From positions 1 through 34,537 of the forward strand of contig RAZJ01000029.1 of NCBI GenBank assembly GCA_003612625.1: 34,537 bases of DNA. The letters run 5' to 3'. The position numbers and the translations under genes were made by a program. Below are positions 1-8,016 of this stretch, piece after piece (the stretch's first letter is position 1; the number at the start of each line of letters is the position of its first letter). Source of the stretch: a bacterium 1XD42-1. GTDB taxonomy: Bacteria; Bacillota; Clostridia; Oscillospirales; Ruminococcaceae. The notes under the pieces were generated by a model. The model was given only the letters and a program-made list of their open reading frames with translations, did no database searches and had not been told where the DNA came from.

Positions 1-181
1 TAGCTTTTTTTATATTTTTTTTGAAATCTTTCTTCCCTTCCCATTCCTTGGGCTTTTTGCCATGCTTTTTTGCCTGTTTTCCTTGCTTTTTAGGGGCTTT
101 TCCGATAAGATAAACGGTAAAGCGCCCTCTCTTTTTATAAAAAGGGCTGGCGGAAACATCAAAAAAGGTGGTAACGGCGAA

Positions 182-1111
182 ATGCCTATTAAAATTCCGG
201 ATAGTCTGCCGGCTTCCAAAGTATTGGAATCAGAAAATATCTTTGTTATGACAGAACACCGGGCCTTGCATCAGGACATCCGACCCTTGCATATAGCCAT
301 TTTAAATCTGATGCCCAAGAAAATCGAAACAGAAACCCAGCTTTTGCGGTTATTGGGGAATTCCCCTTTACAGGTAGACATTGAGCTGCTGCAAACCAAG
401 TCTTATACTTCTAAGAATACACCGTCGGGGCATTTGCTGAAATTCTATAAAACTTTTGAAGATATTCGGGACCAGCGGTTTGACGGTTTGATTATCACAG
501 GGGCCCCGGTAGAAAACATGGCTTTTGAAGAAGTAGCCTATTGGGATGAGCTGTGCCAGATTATGGAATGGAGCAAAACCAATGTTTATTCCACCTTCCA
601 TATCTGCTGGGGGGCGCAGGCAGGGCTTTACTATCATTATGGGATACAAAAATATCCTTTGGATGAAAAATGCTTTGGCATATTCCGGCACCGTCTTTTG
701 GCAGAAAACCATCCTATTACCCGGGGATTTGATGAAATCTTCTGGGCGCCCCATTCCCGGCATTCCACCGTTTTGCGGAAAGAAATTGAACGGTTTCCGG
801 AACTGGAAATATTAGCTGTTTCAGAACAGGCCGGCGTTTATATGGCTGGCCGGCGGGATGGGCGGCAATTTTTTATTACAGGCCATTCTGAATATGACCG
901 GGACACACTGGCAGCAGAATATTTTCGGGATTTAAACAAAGGCTTAAAAATTGCCATGCCGGAAAATTATTTTCCGGATAATGATCCCCGGAAAGCACCT
1001 CTTTATACCTGGCGGGGCCATGCCAATTTATTGTATACCAACTGGCTGAATTATTATGTTTACCAGGCTACCCCATACGATCTGGAAGAACTTTCTGATC
1101 CGGCTGTATAA
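182..1111 (+). CDS. metA: Homoserine O-acyltransferase, MetA family, predicted acetyl-CoA type
   Basis: Activates homoserine by O-acylation in the methionine pathway in the cytoplasm. The frame is open from 62, but the ATG at 182 is chosen because AAAGGTGG lies about 10 nt upstream and the protein then starts [10 protein letters not shown] like the family, giving 309 residues, the usual length. The nucleophile is Cys142 (in [10 protein letters not shown]), with His235 and Glu237 in GHSEYD completing the active site. Residue 111 in GAPVENMAF is Glu; in this family Glu111 is known to favour acetyl-CoA and Gly111 succinyl-CoA, so the product is predicted to be O-acetylhomoserine although automatic labels often say succinyltransferase. 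Positions 1-181 are T-rich on + and contain an A/T palindrome near 130-143. I see no SAM riboswitch or T-box there. The gene stands alone, followed by spoIIR. Confidence 0.95.
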   Translation: MPIKIPDSLPASKVLESENIFVMTEHRALHQDIRPLHIAILNLMPKKIETETQLLRLLGNSPLQVDIELLQTKSYTSKNTPSGHLLKFYKTFEDIRDQRFDGLIITGAPVENMAFEEVAYWDELCQIMEWSKTNVYSTFHICWGAQAGLYYHYGIQKYPLDEKCFGIFRHRLLAENHPITRGFDEIFWAPHSRHSTVLRKEIERFPELEILAVSEQAGVYMAGRRDGRQFFITGHSEYDRDTLAAEYFRDLNKGLKIAMPENYFPDNDPRKAPLYTWRGHANLLYTNWLNYYVYQATPYDLEELSDPAV

Positions 1112-1170
1112 AATTCTTTTTTCTTGTCCAACCTTTTCCTGTCAGATAAAATAGAAAGGCGGGGGACAGG

Positions 1171-1785
1171 ATGAAGAATTTCTGGAATTTCATTGGACGC
1201 AGGGAACGGGCAGCCGTTTTTGGAATAATCCTATCCTTTCTTTTAGGGAGCGCTGCTCTTTTTGGCCAGCAATGCGAAGCTTTGCGGGGGAATGTCCTCC
1301 GTCTGCATATTCTGGCAAATTCCGACAGCGAAATGGATCAGGCCGTTAAAATAAAAGTACGGGATGCAATCCTGGCAGATACCGGGGAACTTTTTTCCAA
1401 AGCCTCCACCCGGGGAGCCGCCCAGGAAGCTGCCAAAAAAGCCCTTCCTGAAATGGAAGAAACGGCAAGCCGTGTTTTAAAAGAAAACGGGTTTGAGGGG
1501 ACAGCCCATGCGGAATTTTGCAATATGTATTTCAATACCCGGAATTATGGAGAATATACCCTTCCGGCAGGCATGTATGATGCGGTACGCATTACCCTAG
1601 GCGCAGGAAAAGGCCATAACTGGTGGTGTGTGATCTATCCCCCTATTTGTGTTCCAGCCGCAGGGGTGAAGGATTCCGAAACACTGGAAGAAATCCGGGA
1701 TCTGGACAGCCAGCCTTTATTAACGCCTAAATTAGCCATTGTGGAAGCTTTTGAAAAGATCAAAGAAACGTTTCTTTCCAAATAG
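1171..1785 (+). CDS. spoIIR: Stage II sporulation protein R
   Basis: SpoIIR is the forespore-made secreted signal that triggers SpoIIGA to process pro-sigma-E in the mother cell during endospore formation. The 204-residue protein has an N-terminal hydrophobic segment (about residues 15-32) serving as signal or anchor. It carries the family hallmarks NVLRLHILANSDSE early, YDAVRITLGAGKGHNWWCV near residue 140-155 and the following YPPICVP. The start has GGCGGGGGACAGG just upstream. In Bacillus this gene is controlled by sigma-F. Here I could not make out a convincing sigma-F site; a weak sigma-A-like pair TTGTCC (1124-1129) and TAAAAT (1147-1152) with 17-nt spacing is visible. It marks the organism as a spore former. 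It is closed by a bidirectional terminator shared with the convergent gene. Confidence 0.96.
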   Translation: MKNFWNFIGRRERAAVFGIILSFLLGSAALFGQQCEALRGNVLRLHILANSDSEMDQAVKIKVRDAILADTGELFSKASTRGAAQEAAKKALPEMEETASRVLKENGFEGTAHAEFCNMYFNTRNYGEYTLPAGMYDAVRITLGAGKGHNWWCVIYPPICVPAAGVKDSETLEEIRDLDSQPLLTPKLAIVEAFEKIKETFLSK

Positions 1786-1791
1786 AGAAAA

Positions 1792-1832
1792 GGCCCCAGC
1801 CGCCATAAAAAAATGGGAAGCTGGGGCTTTTT
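1792..1832. terminator. Bidirectional intrinsic terminator between spoIIR and DUF1349 gene
   Basis: GCCCCAGC (1793-1800) pairs with GCTGGGGC (1820-1827), followed by a T run on + and preceded by an A run that gives a T run on the minus strand. It can end both convergent genes. Confidence 0.88.
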
Positions 1833-1834
1833 CA

Positions 1835-2455
1835 TTATATTGGGGACTTTTCATCTGCATCTGGCGGCTGTCCATCATGGGCCTTCCACTGGCAGTCTGT
1901 CATTTTCATATTGGTAAACACCGCTTGAAAGGAAGATTCCTCCGGGGAACAGGCATAGACGCCGAAACGGATTTTTCCATTGCCCTTTTGCATATGGCAA
2001 ATCCTCATCTGCTGGAAGTTTTCCCCGTCTGTGGAGCATTCAATGCAATAATCATCTTCCCGGCGGCTGAAGCGATACCACATAGATTTGATGGAAGCAT
2101 CAATAACTGTGGTAGCCCAGTCAGAATATCCGCCATTTGTTACAACGCTGCCTAAATGCTGGTACTTTTCATTTTCGTATTCAACCGAAGCTTTTAACCA
2201 GTTTTCACTATCCAGATACATTACAATACCGCACTGATCAAATCTGTGACAGCTCTCTGTAAACTCTGTTTTCACAACAAAACTAAAATATTTTTCTTCT
2301 GTTTCCATTTGGAGCACCGGCGCATTATCATTCTGAAAATGATAATAAGTCCGTTGCCACAAATCGGTATGGGGTTTTGTAATAATTTCAATTTTGTCCT
2401 TTTCGATCTTATAATTCTGAGGCTCTCTTGTCCATTGGAATCTGCTCATATCCAT
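1835..2455 (-). CDS. DUF1349 family protein (concanavalin-like beta-sandwich)
   Basis: This soluble protein of 206 residues resembles the DUF1349 family, a predicted concanavalin A-like beta-sandwich whose function is not established; carbohydrate binding is a common guess. Recognisable features are the aromatic-rich N-terminus (MDMSRFQWTREPQNY), TDLWQRTYYHF, the GIVMYLDSENWLKASVEYE strand pair, YSDWATT, and the C-terminal FGVYACSP with a terminal beta strand. No signal peptide is seen. The ATG at 2455 is preferred over the upstream in-frame ATG at 2473 because GGGGAGG sits about 8 nt before it. The gene lies 89 nt downstream of ackA in the same direction but beyond an ackA terminator, so expression may come partly from read-through. 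I cannot assign a substrate. Confidence 0.82.
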   Translation of the reverse strand: MDMSRFQWTREPQNYKIEKDKIEIITKPHTDLWQRTYYHFQNDNAPVLQMETEEKYFSFVVKTEFTESCHRFDQCGIVMYLDSENWLKASVEYENEKYQHLGSVVTNGGYSDWATTVIDASIKSMWYRFSRREDDYCIECSTDGENFQQMRICHMQKGNGKIRFGVYACSPEESSFQAVFTNMKMTDCQWKAHDGQPPDADEKSPI

Positions 2456-2496
2456 AATATGCCGCCTCCCCATTCAAATCCAGTATGGTTCCACAA

Positions 2497-2527
2497 GCAA
2501 AAGAGCGTCCTGGATTCGCCAGAACGC
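2497..2527 (-). terminator. Intrinsic terminator of ackA
   Basis: On the minus strand GCGTTCTGG and CCAGGACGC (genomic 2505-2513 with 2519-2527) form a 9-bp stem with one G-T wobble and a 5-nt loop, followed by TCTTTTGCTT. Confidence 0.75.
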
Positions 2528-2544
2528 CCCTGCTCTTATTGTGT

Positions 2545-3741
2545 TTATTTTACTAAGTCACGGGTATCCCGGGCAATCAGCAGTTCTTCATTGGTAGGAA
2601 TGACCCAAACCTGAACCTTGCTGGAATCGGTAGAAATTTTCTTTTCTTCGCCGCGCATACCGTCGTTAGCGGAACGGTTCAGTTCCACACCCATGAATTC
2701 CATATCAGAGCAAACACCGGCGCGAACTGTATCATCATTTTCACCAATACCGCCAGTAAAGATAATGGCATCTACGCCGCCCATAGCTGCGGCATAAGAA
2801 CCAACAAATTTCTTAATTTGATAGTTCAGGAGTTCATTGGCCAATTTAGCCCGTTGATTTCCTTCGGCAGCGGCGGCGCCAATGTCGCGTTTGTCGCTGG
2901 AAACGCCGGAAATCCCTAACAAGCCAGATTTTTTATTCATAATATCGCTCATGGCTTTGGGAGATAGGTTTTCTTTTTCCATGATATAAGTGAGAACGGA
3001 AGGATCGATACCACCGGAACGGGTACCCATAATAAAGCCGTCGAGAGGGGTAAAGCCCATGGAAGTATCCATACATTTGCCGTCTTTAATGGCAGAAATG
3101 GAGCTGCCGTTGCCCAGATGGCAGGTAATGAGCTTGCTGCCTTCGGGTTTCATGCCAGTGATTTCAAAGAAACGGGCGCTGACAAAACGGTGGCTGGTGC
3201 CGTGGAAACCATAACGGCGGATATGGTATTTTTCATAATATTCATAAGGCAGACCAAAGATATAAGCTTTTTCAGGCATTGTCTGATGGAATGCGGTATC
3301 AAATACAGCTACCTGAGGCACTTTGCCGCCGAATACTTTTTCACAGGCTTTGATTGCCAGGATTGCGGCAGGATTATGTAAAGGAGCCAATTCGCTGCAT
3401 TCTTCAATTTTTGCCAGAACTTCGGAATCAATGAGGACAGAACCGCTGAATTTTTCCCCGCCATGAACGGTGCGCTGGCCTACGGCAGCGATTTCGGACA
3501 TATCGTCAATGACTTTTCCTTCGCCGGAAGTCATGAGTTTAACCAGTTCCTGGAAAGCTTCGGTATGGGTGGGGAAATCGGCTTCATGTTTTACGACCCG
3601 TCCGTCATGGGTTTTATGGGTAATTTCGCCGCCGATACCGATCCGTTCGCACAAGCCTTTTGCCAATACCTGTTCATTCTCCATATCAATGAGCTGGTAT
3701 TTGAGGGAGGAGCTGCCCGCATTGATTACTAAAATTTTCAT
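2545..3741 (-). CDS. ackA: Acetate kinase
   Basis: Interconverts acetyl phosphate plus ADP with acetate plus ATP, the ATP-yielding last step of acetate fermentation. The 398-residue length is typical. Family signatures are present in order: the N-terminal NAGSSSLKYQL, the YGFHGTSHRFV phosphate-binding segment, HLGNGSSISAIKDG, DTSMGFTPLDG with GTRSGGIDPS, and IFTGGIGEND near the C-terminus. The start ATG follows AGGAAAGG at a somewhat long spacing. No pta gene lies beside it. Instead ackA is divergent from tmcAL, whose enzyme consumes acetate; a ylbM-pta-ackA grouping is known in other Clostridia, so this may be a rearranged remnant of that cluster. It is closed by its own terminator. Confidence 0.98.
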   Translation of the reverse strand: MKILVINAGSSSLKYQLIDMENEQVLAKGLCERIGIGGEITHKTHDGRVVKHEADFPTHTEAFQELVKLMTSGEGKVIDDMSEIAAVGQRTVHGGEKFSGSVLIDSEVLAKIEECSELAPLHNPAAILAIKACEKVFGGKVPQVAVFDTAFHQTMPEKAYIFGLPYEYYEKYHIRRYGFHGTSHRFVSARFFEITGMKPEGSKLITCHLGNGSSISAIKDGKCMDTSMGFTPLDGFIMGTRSGGIDPSVLTYIMEKENLSPKAMSDIMNKKSGLLGISGVSSDKRDIGAAAAEGNQRAKLANELLNYQIKKFVGSYAAAMGGVDAIIFTGGIGENDDTVRAGVCSDMEFMGVELNRSANDGMRGEEKKISTDSSKVQVWVIPTNEELLIARDTRDLVK

Positions 3742-3808
3742 AATTGTTCAAAATCCTTTCCTGCTTGATCGGAAAGCATCTAAAAAATTCGTCAACTTGA
3801 CAAATTGC

Positions 3809-3836
3809 TTGACACTTTCTTTCTAAATTCTATATT
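3809..3836 (+). promoter_or_regulatory. Sigma-A-type promoter for tmcAL
   Basis: TTGACA at 3809-3814 and TATATT at 3831-3836 are separated by 16 nt. A second TTGACA lies a short distance upstream (about 3796-3801), making a direct repeat. Confidence 0.65.
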
Positions 3837-3890
3837 ATTATAATAAACAACAAATTGCAAGAGAGAAATAAAAAAATTAGGGGACTTGCC

Positions 3891-5102
3891 ATGAAAATAT
3901 CTGTTGCGGGAATCATTGCGGAATACAATCCCTTCCATAAAGGCCATTTTTGTTTGATTGAAGAAGTAAAAAAAACAGGTGCGACCCATATTATAGCTGT
4001 CATGAGCGGGAATTTTATCCAGCGGGGAGGGCCCGCTATGATTTCAAAATTCACCCGGGCCCAGGCTGCTGTTTCTTCCGGCGTAGATCTGGTATTGGAA
4101 CTGCCAGTACCTTTTGCTATGTCCACAGCACAGACCTTCGCCAGGGCCGGCATTTTCTTATTAGGGGCTTTAGGCTGTGTGGAGCAGTTAGCTTTCGGCA
4201 GCGAATCCGGGGATATTGCTGCTTTGGAACAAGCAGCCCGTATTTTAAATACGACGGAATGTTCCGTGCAAATCCGGGACCGGCTGAAAAAAGGGATTCC
4301 TTATGCTGCCGCCCGACAGGAAGCCTTTGCCTTTTTAGCCGGGGAACAGGCCGCGTCCCTGTTATCCGGGCCAAATAACACATTGGGGATTGAATATTTA
4401 ACAGCTTTGCAGGATTTCAAGCTTCCCATGAAGGTTTTTTCCATGAAGCGCCAAGGGGCAGAGCATGACAGCGCCATTGCCCGGGAAGGGATCGCCTCCG
4501 GCAGTTTTTTACGGGATCTGTTTTTTGAACAAGGTATCGAAGCGCTTTTGCCTTATATTCCGGAAAGGGCATTCCAGGTGTATCAAAAAAATGAAGGAAA
4601 AACCCTGCCCTGTCTGGAAAAGCGTCTGGAACCGGCAGCCCTTTCCACGCTCCGCCGGATGGAACGGGAAGATTTTTCCCGGCTGCCGGATATTTCCGAA
4701 GGGCTGGATTCCAGGATTTATAACAGTGCCCGCCAGGCAGTATCTTTAGAAGGGCTTCTTGCAGCTGTTAAAACAAAGCGGTATCCTATGGCCCGTATCC
4801 GGCGGATTATATGGAGTGCCTTTCTGGGGATTCCGGCAGGGCTTTCCCAAAAGGCGCCGCCTTATTTACGGATTTTAGCCATGAACCGCCGGGGCCTGGA
4901 AATTCTTTCCCAGGCCAAACCGGCTTTGCCCCTTTCGTCCTCTCTGCGGGATTTGGAACGTCTTGGAGGGGACTGCGCTGTTTTCAGCCGCTTAGAAGCC
5001 CAGGCCGGTGATCTTTATACTTTAGGATTACCGGAACCTTTTCCCTGCGGGACAGATTATACCCACCGGGTCTGCCCATTAAATATCCCGCCTGCGGTAT
5101 AG
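3891..5102 (+). CDS. tmcAL: tRNA(Met) cytidine acetate ligase (YlbM family)
   Basis: TmcAL uses ATP and free acetate, via acetyl-AMP, to form N4-acetylcytidine at the wobble position of elongator tRNA-Met. The protein (403 residues from the ATG at 3891, preceded by AGGGGAC) begins MKISVAGIIAEYNPFHKGH, in which HKGH at 16-19 is the nucleotidyltransferase HxGH motif. It continues with MSGNFIQRGGPA, FTRAQAAVSSGVDLVLELP and AFGSESGD, all typical of the family. An in-frame ATG at 3855 lacks a ribosome site. The 3' end overlaps the convergent permease gene by 24 nt, with no obvious terminator between them. Divergence from ackA places an acetate consumer beside an acetate producer. Confidence 0.93.
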   Translation: MKISVAGIIAEYNPFHKGHFCLIEEVKKTGATHIIAVMSGNFIQRGGPAMISKFTRAQAAVSSGVDLVLELPVPFAMSTAQTFARAGIFLLGALGCVEQLAFGSESGDIAALEQAARILNTTECSVQIRDRLKKGIPYAAARQEAFAFLAGEQAASLLSGPNNTLGIEYLTALQDFKLPMKVFSMKRQGAEHDSAIAREGIASGSFLRDLFFEQGIEALLPYIPERAFQVYQKNEGKTLPCLEKRLEPAALSTLRRMEREDFSRLPDISEGLDSRIYNSARQAVSLEGLLAAVKTKRYPMARIRRIIWSAFLGIPAGLSQKAPPYLRILAMNRRGLEILSQAKPALPLSSSLRDLERLGGDCAVFSRLEAQAGDLYTLGLPEPFPCGTDYTHRVCPLNIPPAV

Positions 5103-5666
5103 CGCGGTAGAAATCAGGAAGGAACACAGCATCATACCTAAGGAAAAGCATATGACAGAAAGGCTGGACAAATGTGGCATTGAAACCCCAATGCTATTAA
5201 AAAGACTTGTTCCCACAGTGGTTGCCGTAATTGCCAATGCGTAAACGCCTACAATAATGAGCCTGCCTTTCTGGGGACCGAAATAAAGAAGAACCGGCAG
5301 CAGGACAGACAGGAACAGACTTCCTGATCCAAATAATGCAATAACAAATTCCAGCCTTCCCCATCCTTTCAGCGGAAGGAAACTGACCAAAAGCGCACCT
5401 GTCAAGGTTCCCGTCATACAATAAAGGTATTTTGCAAGGACCACCTGTTCCCGTTTTACTGGGAGCATGGCGGTCATAGGGCCTGTACTGTAAGCCTCCG
5501 ACCCATAAAACCAGAAATAAAGGAACAAGATATATCCCATGCTTTTCATGCTGATATTGCCGAAGCACATACAGCCAATCATGAGGATTTCAAAAATCAG
5601 CAGTCCCCTTCCCAAGCCAAGGAGCTTCCGCCATTCTAAAATGAAAAGATTTTTCATGATTTCCAT
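5079..5666 (-). CDS. ABC-2 type transporter permease
   Basis: Membrane partner of the upstream ATPase. The 195-residue protein is almost entirely hydrophobic, with about six membrane segments. It begins KNLFILEWRKL, shows FYGSEAYSTGPMTAMLPVKREQVVLAKY in the cytoplasmic loop and ends in a basic tail YRRRDI, which resembles the ABC2_membrane_5 (PF13346) type permeases found beside YtrA-type regulators. The ATG at 5666 lies inside the end of the ATPase gene. An alternative ATG at 5657 overlaps the ATPase stop as ATGA and is equally possible, so translational coupling is likely in either case. The cargo is unknown; such systems often answer cell-envelope stress or antimicrobial peptides. Confidence 0.85.
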   Translation of the reverse strand: MEIMKNLFILEWRKLLGLGRGLLIFEILMIGCMCFGNISMKSMGYILFLYFWFYGSEAYSTGPMTAMLPVKREQVVLAKYLYCMTGTLTGALLVSFLPLKGWGRLEFVIALFGSGSLFLSVLLPVLLYFGPQKGRLIIVGVYALAITATTVGTSLFNSIGVSMPHLSSLSVICFSLGMMLCSFLISTALYRRRDI

Positions 5667-6529
5667 TCATCCTTTCCTTTTTTGACATAGGCTAAAAAAA
5701 TATCTTCTACCAAAGCCTTTTCATATACAGCTTCCCGTCCAAGGATTTCCCGGGTTTCAGGGATGCGGCTGGTTACGGCCCGGAACCCAAATTCTGTTTC
5801 CTGACAGTCCAGGAAGCATGACCGGGATTCTTCTGTTAAAAGCTCATGGCTGCCTTTTACAATGGAATGGCTTTCCAAAATTTCGTCCTTGCCGCCTTGC
5901 AGCAAAATCCTGCCCTGATGGATAAACAATAAATAATCTGCAATTTTATCTAAATCGGAAGTGATATGGGTGGAAAAAAGTACCGTTAAAGCTCCTTTTT
6001 CCAGCCGTTCAGCCAGCAAAGTTAAAATTTCATTCCGGACCAAAGGATCTAAATTTGCCGTTGGTTCATCTAACAGCAATAAGCGGGGATGATGGGCCAG
6101 GGCGGTTGCCAAAGCAAACTGTTTCCGTTTGCCCTGGGACAAGTCTTTATATTTCTGGTGCAGATCCGTAAGTCCGAACCGTTTGGTAATATGGGAAAAT
6201 TCCGCCTGATCCCATGCAGGATAAAAAGGCCGGATCATTTTTATCAAACTGTCCAGTCTGGCTCCATTGGGGAAGCCCATTTCTTCTCCCACATAGCCGA
6301 TTTCCGCCCGCACAGAAGCTTCTGATACATCTTTTCCGAAGATCCGGATATTTCCCTGATTGGGTAAAAGCATATTCATCATGAGTTTGATTGCAGTTGT
6401 TTTTCCCGCCCCATTTTCCCCGATAAAGCCTGTCATATAGCCTTCCGGAATATGCAGATCCGGCAGATCCAATGTAAAAGTGCTTTTACGGAAGGTTTTA
6501 CATACATTTTGAAAAGAAATTGCATCCAT
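5654..6529 (-). CDS. ABC transporter ATP-binding protein (YtrB-like)
   Basis: ATPase subunit energising the adjacent permease. The 291-residue protein shows Walker A GENGAGKTT at 37-45, the signature LSQGKRKQ, Walker B RLLLLDEPTANLD and a switch histidine in STHITSDLDK. The C-terminal 80 residues form a short accessory domain typical of ABC-2 exporters. AGGAGG overlapping the stop region of the GntR gene lies 7 nt before its ATG, so the three genes form a tightly coupled operon. The order regulator-ATPase-permease matches the ytrABC-type arrangement in Firmicutes. Confidence 0.95.
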   Translation of the reverse strand: MDAISFQNVCKTFRKSTFTLDLPDLHIPEGYMTGFIGENGAGKTTAIKLMMNMLLPNQGNIRIFGKDVSEASVRAEIGYVGEEMGFPNGARLDSLIKMIRPFYPAWDQAEFSHITKRFGLTDLHQKYKDLSQGKRKQFALATALAHHPRLLLLDEPTANLDPLVRNEILTLLAERLEKGALTVLFSTHITSDLDKIADYLLFIHQGRILLQGGKDEILESHSIVKGSHELLTEESRSCFLDCQETEFGFRAVTSRIPETREILGREAVYEKALVEDIFLAYVKKGKDEWKS

Positions 6530-6532
6530 ATT

Positions 6533-6919
6533 CTATCCTCCTGATTCTTCCATATCCCATAATAACAGGATCATTTCCTGGAATTCTTCCCAGCTCAAAT
6601 CAATGGTATGTGCCATTTGAATCACTTGGGAAAGGGATTGCTCCATACGGCTCATAGCAGCTTCTTTTAAACGCTGTGTTGTGGCAGGCGCTACAAAAGT
6701 CCCTTTTCCCTGTGCGCTCTGGATGAATCCTTCCCGTTCCAGTTCTTCATAAGCCCGTTTGGTGGTAATAATACTCACCTGAAGCTCTTTCGCCAAATGC
6801 CGGATTGAAGGCAGAGGTTCTCCTGAATGGAGCTTTCCGGAAAGGATGGCTTCCCGAATCTGCCGGGCAATCTGGCCGTAAAGGGGTTCAGACGACATAT
6901 TTTCGATAATAAGGTTCAA
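6533..6919 (-). CDS. GntR family transcriptional regulator, YtrA subfamily
   Basis: Short GntR regulator (128 residues). The N-terminal winged helix holds the diagnostic PLYGQIARQIREAILSGKL and LPSIRHLAKELQVSIITTKR. The C-terminal tail is only about 50 residues, as in the YtrA subfamily, and lacks the large ligand domain of FadR or HutC types. The start is a TTG at 6919 with GGAGG six nt before it; the next ATG (residue 8) has no suitable ribosome site. The gene heads the ABC operon and presumably represses it until an inducer, often a cell-wall-active peptide, is present. Its promoter carries repeat sequences over the -10 region, consistent with autoregulation. Confidence 0.93.
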   Translation of the reverse strand: MNLIIENMSSEPLYGQIARQIREAILSGKLHSGEPLPSIRHLAKELQVSIITTKRAYEELEREGFIQSAQGKGTFVAPATTQRLKEAAMSRMEQSLSQVIQMAHTIDLSWEEFQEMILLLWDMEESGG

Positions 6920-6933
6920 GAGCCACCTCCTAA

Positions 6934-6993
6934 AGTGTATCTATTTGTTTATTAGTGTGTATATATTATATAAACAGTTATGCTCTTTGTCAA
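6934..6993 (-). promoter_or_regulatory. Consensus promoter and putative operator of the GntR-ABC operon
   Basis: On the minus strand TTGACA (6988-6993) and TATAAT (6965-6970) have 17-nt spacing. The -10 sits in an imperfect inverted repeat centred at 6967 (GTATATAT / ATATAAAC, 6959-6975). On the plus strand AGTGTAT (6934-6940) recurs as AGTGTGT (6954-6960) after 13 nt; these AGTGTA-like words resemble YtrA-type half-sites, here in direct orientation. Confidence 0.75.
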
Positions 6994-7010
6994 GGGGAAA
7001 ATTTTCCGTA

Positions 7011-7053
7011 AAAAAAAGGGGCTCCTGCCCCAATTTTTTCAGGCAAGAACCCC
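7011..7053 (-). terminator. Intrinsic terminator downstream of the sigma-D-driven gene
   Basis: On the minus strand GGGGTTCTTGCC pairs with GGCAGGAGCCCC (genomic 7042-7053 with 7018-7029, two wobbles), followed by a run of seven or more T residues. Confidence 0.85.
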
Positions 7054-7083
7054 GATTCTTTTTCTATCGGAAAAAACAATATT

Positions 7084-7761
7084 TTATTTTTCTTCTACTT
7101 TGGTAGCGCCTTCATTAGAAGTTGCTTTGCCGTATCCGGTTAATGTGCCATGTTCCTCCCAATAATCGAACCGTTTGCTGACTTCATTATAGGTATCCTG
7201 TGTGATGGAAGGTTTATTGCTGCCCATTAAGCCGCCTGCTGCTTCAAAGCCTTTTTCTACGGCATTGCGGAGCAGGGCAATTTTCGATTCATCCCCGCCG
7301 GAAAGTGCCATTGCCATATCCATGATCCGGGTAGCAACAGCATTAACACCCCAAGGGCCATCCTCAGAAATATTTGCTTTTGCTTCTTCCGGAGTTACAT
7401 TGTACAGGCTCAGGTCAAGCAATTTTGCACTGTCTTCGCCTTTGGCGATTTTAGCCAAATCCACTTGTTTGCCCAGCATATTGGTGAGCATTTTATTAAA
7501 GCTTGCCATTTGCTGTTCCTGGATTGCACGGAGCTGGTCGCCGCTTAATTTTTTCACATCGCTATAACCTTGTGATGCCAGGGAATCGGTAGAAGCAGAA
7601 ATAGAAACAGTATCTTTATTTTCTTTTACCGGTGTATCTTTGGCTGCTTCCTCTGTATTTGTGGTTGCAGTAGCTGCCGCGGCTGCTGTTGCTGCATTGG
7701 TTTGTGTACTTTTGTTGTAAAGATCCCAATAGTTATTATTGTTTACACCTTGAATTGCCAT
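7084..7761 (-). CDS. Unknown protein, likely in the flagellar (sigma-D) regulon; DUF5610-like
   Basis: The 225-residue soluble protein has no signal peptide. Its N-terminus (MAIQGVNNNNYWDLYN) is followed by a low-complexity Ala/Thr stretch (residues 24-40) and DTVSISASTDSL, resembling the disordered starts of flagellum-associated proteins. The conserved-looking part is residues 115-215, with NVTPEEAKANISEDGPWGV, TRIMDMAMALSGGDESKI, AVEKGFEAAGGLMG and TYNEVSKRFDYWEEHG. This pattern recalls DUF5610-type domains, but I could not check it. Its upstream region carries a perfect sigma-D promoter, so expression with motility genes is inferred. AAAGGAG precedes the ATG. The molecular function is unknown. 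Confidence 0.8.
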   Translation of the reverse strand: MAIQGVNNNNYWDLYNKSTQTNAATAAAAATATTNTEEAAKDTPVKENKDTVSISASTDSLASQGYSDVKKLSGDQLRAIQEQQMASFNKMLTNMLGKQVDLAKIAKGEDSAKLLDLSLYNVTPEEAKANISEDGPWGVNAVATRIMDMAMALSGGDESKIALLRNAVEKGFEAAGGLMGSNKPSITQDTYNEVSKRFDYWEEHGTLTGYGKATSNEGATKVEEK

Positions 7762-7849
7762 CTTATTTTAACTCCTTTCTTCTGTTTCATATAATTGCTT
7801 TCCCATAAGGACAAGGAAATACAATATGATAAAACCTTCTTATCTTTCA

Positions 7850-7876
7850 TAATCGGCACATGGTGGAAAATCTTTA
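7850..7876 (-). promoter_or_regulatory. Sigma-D (sigma-28) flagellar-type promoter
   Basis: Reading the minus strand, TAAA (7873-7876) is followed after exactly 15 nt by GCCGATTA (7850-7857), matching the sigma-D consensus TAAA-N15-GCCGATAT almost perfectly. The start codon at 7761 lies about 80 nt downstream. Confidence 0.8.
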
Positions 7877-7932
7877 GGAAAATATTGATAAAATCTTGGG
7901 CTTTACCACAAAAAAGTGGATTTTATATATGA

Positions 7933-7961
7933 TTGCAGAAACAATAAAAAATTGATATAAT
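7933..7961 (+). promoter_or_regulatory. Sigma-A-type promoter for the radical SAM gene
   Basis: TTGCAG (7933-7938) and TATAAT (7956-7961) are separated by 17 nt, 55 nt upstream of the start codon. Confidence 0.7.
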
Positions 7962-8016
7962 AGGTTTAAAAAATAGTATGGTTCCATAAACCGATAAAAA
8001 AGCAGGAGGGATCTGT

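Noticed and set aside
1-220. Lys-rich minus-strand frame at the left edge and a possible riboswitch upstream of metA
   Set aside because: No start codon with a ribosome site supports the frame, and no SAM or T-box consensus elements are visible; the composition simply reflects T-rich DNA.
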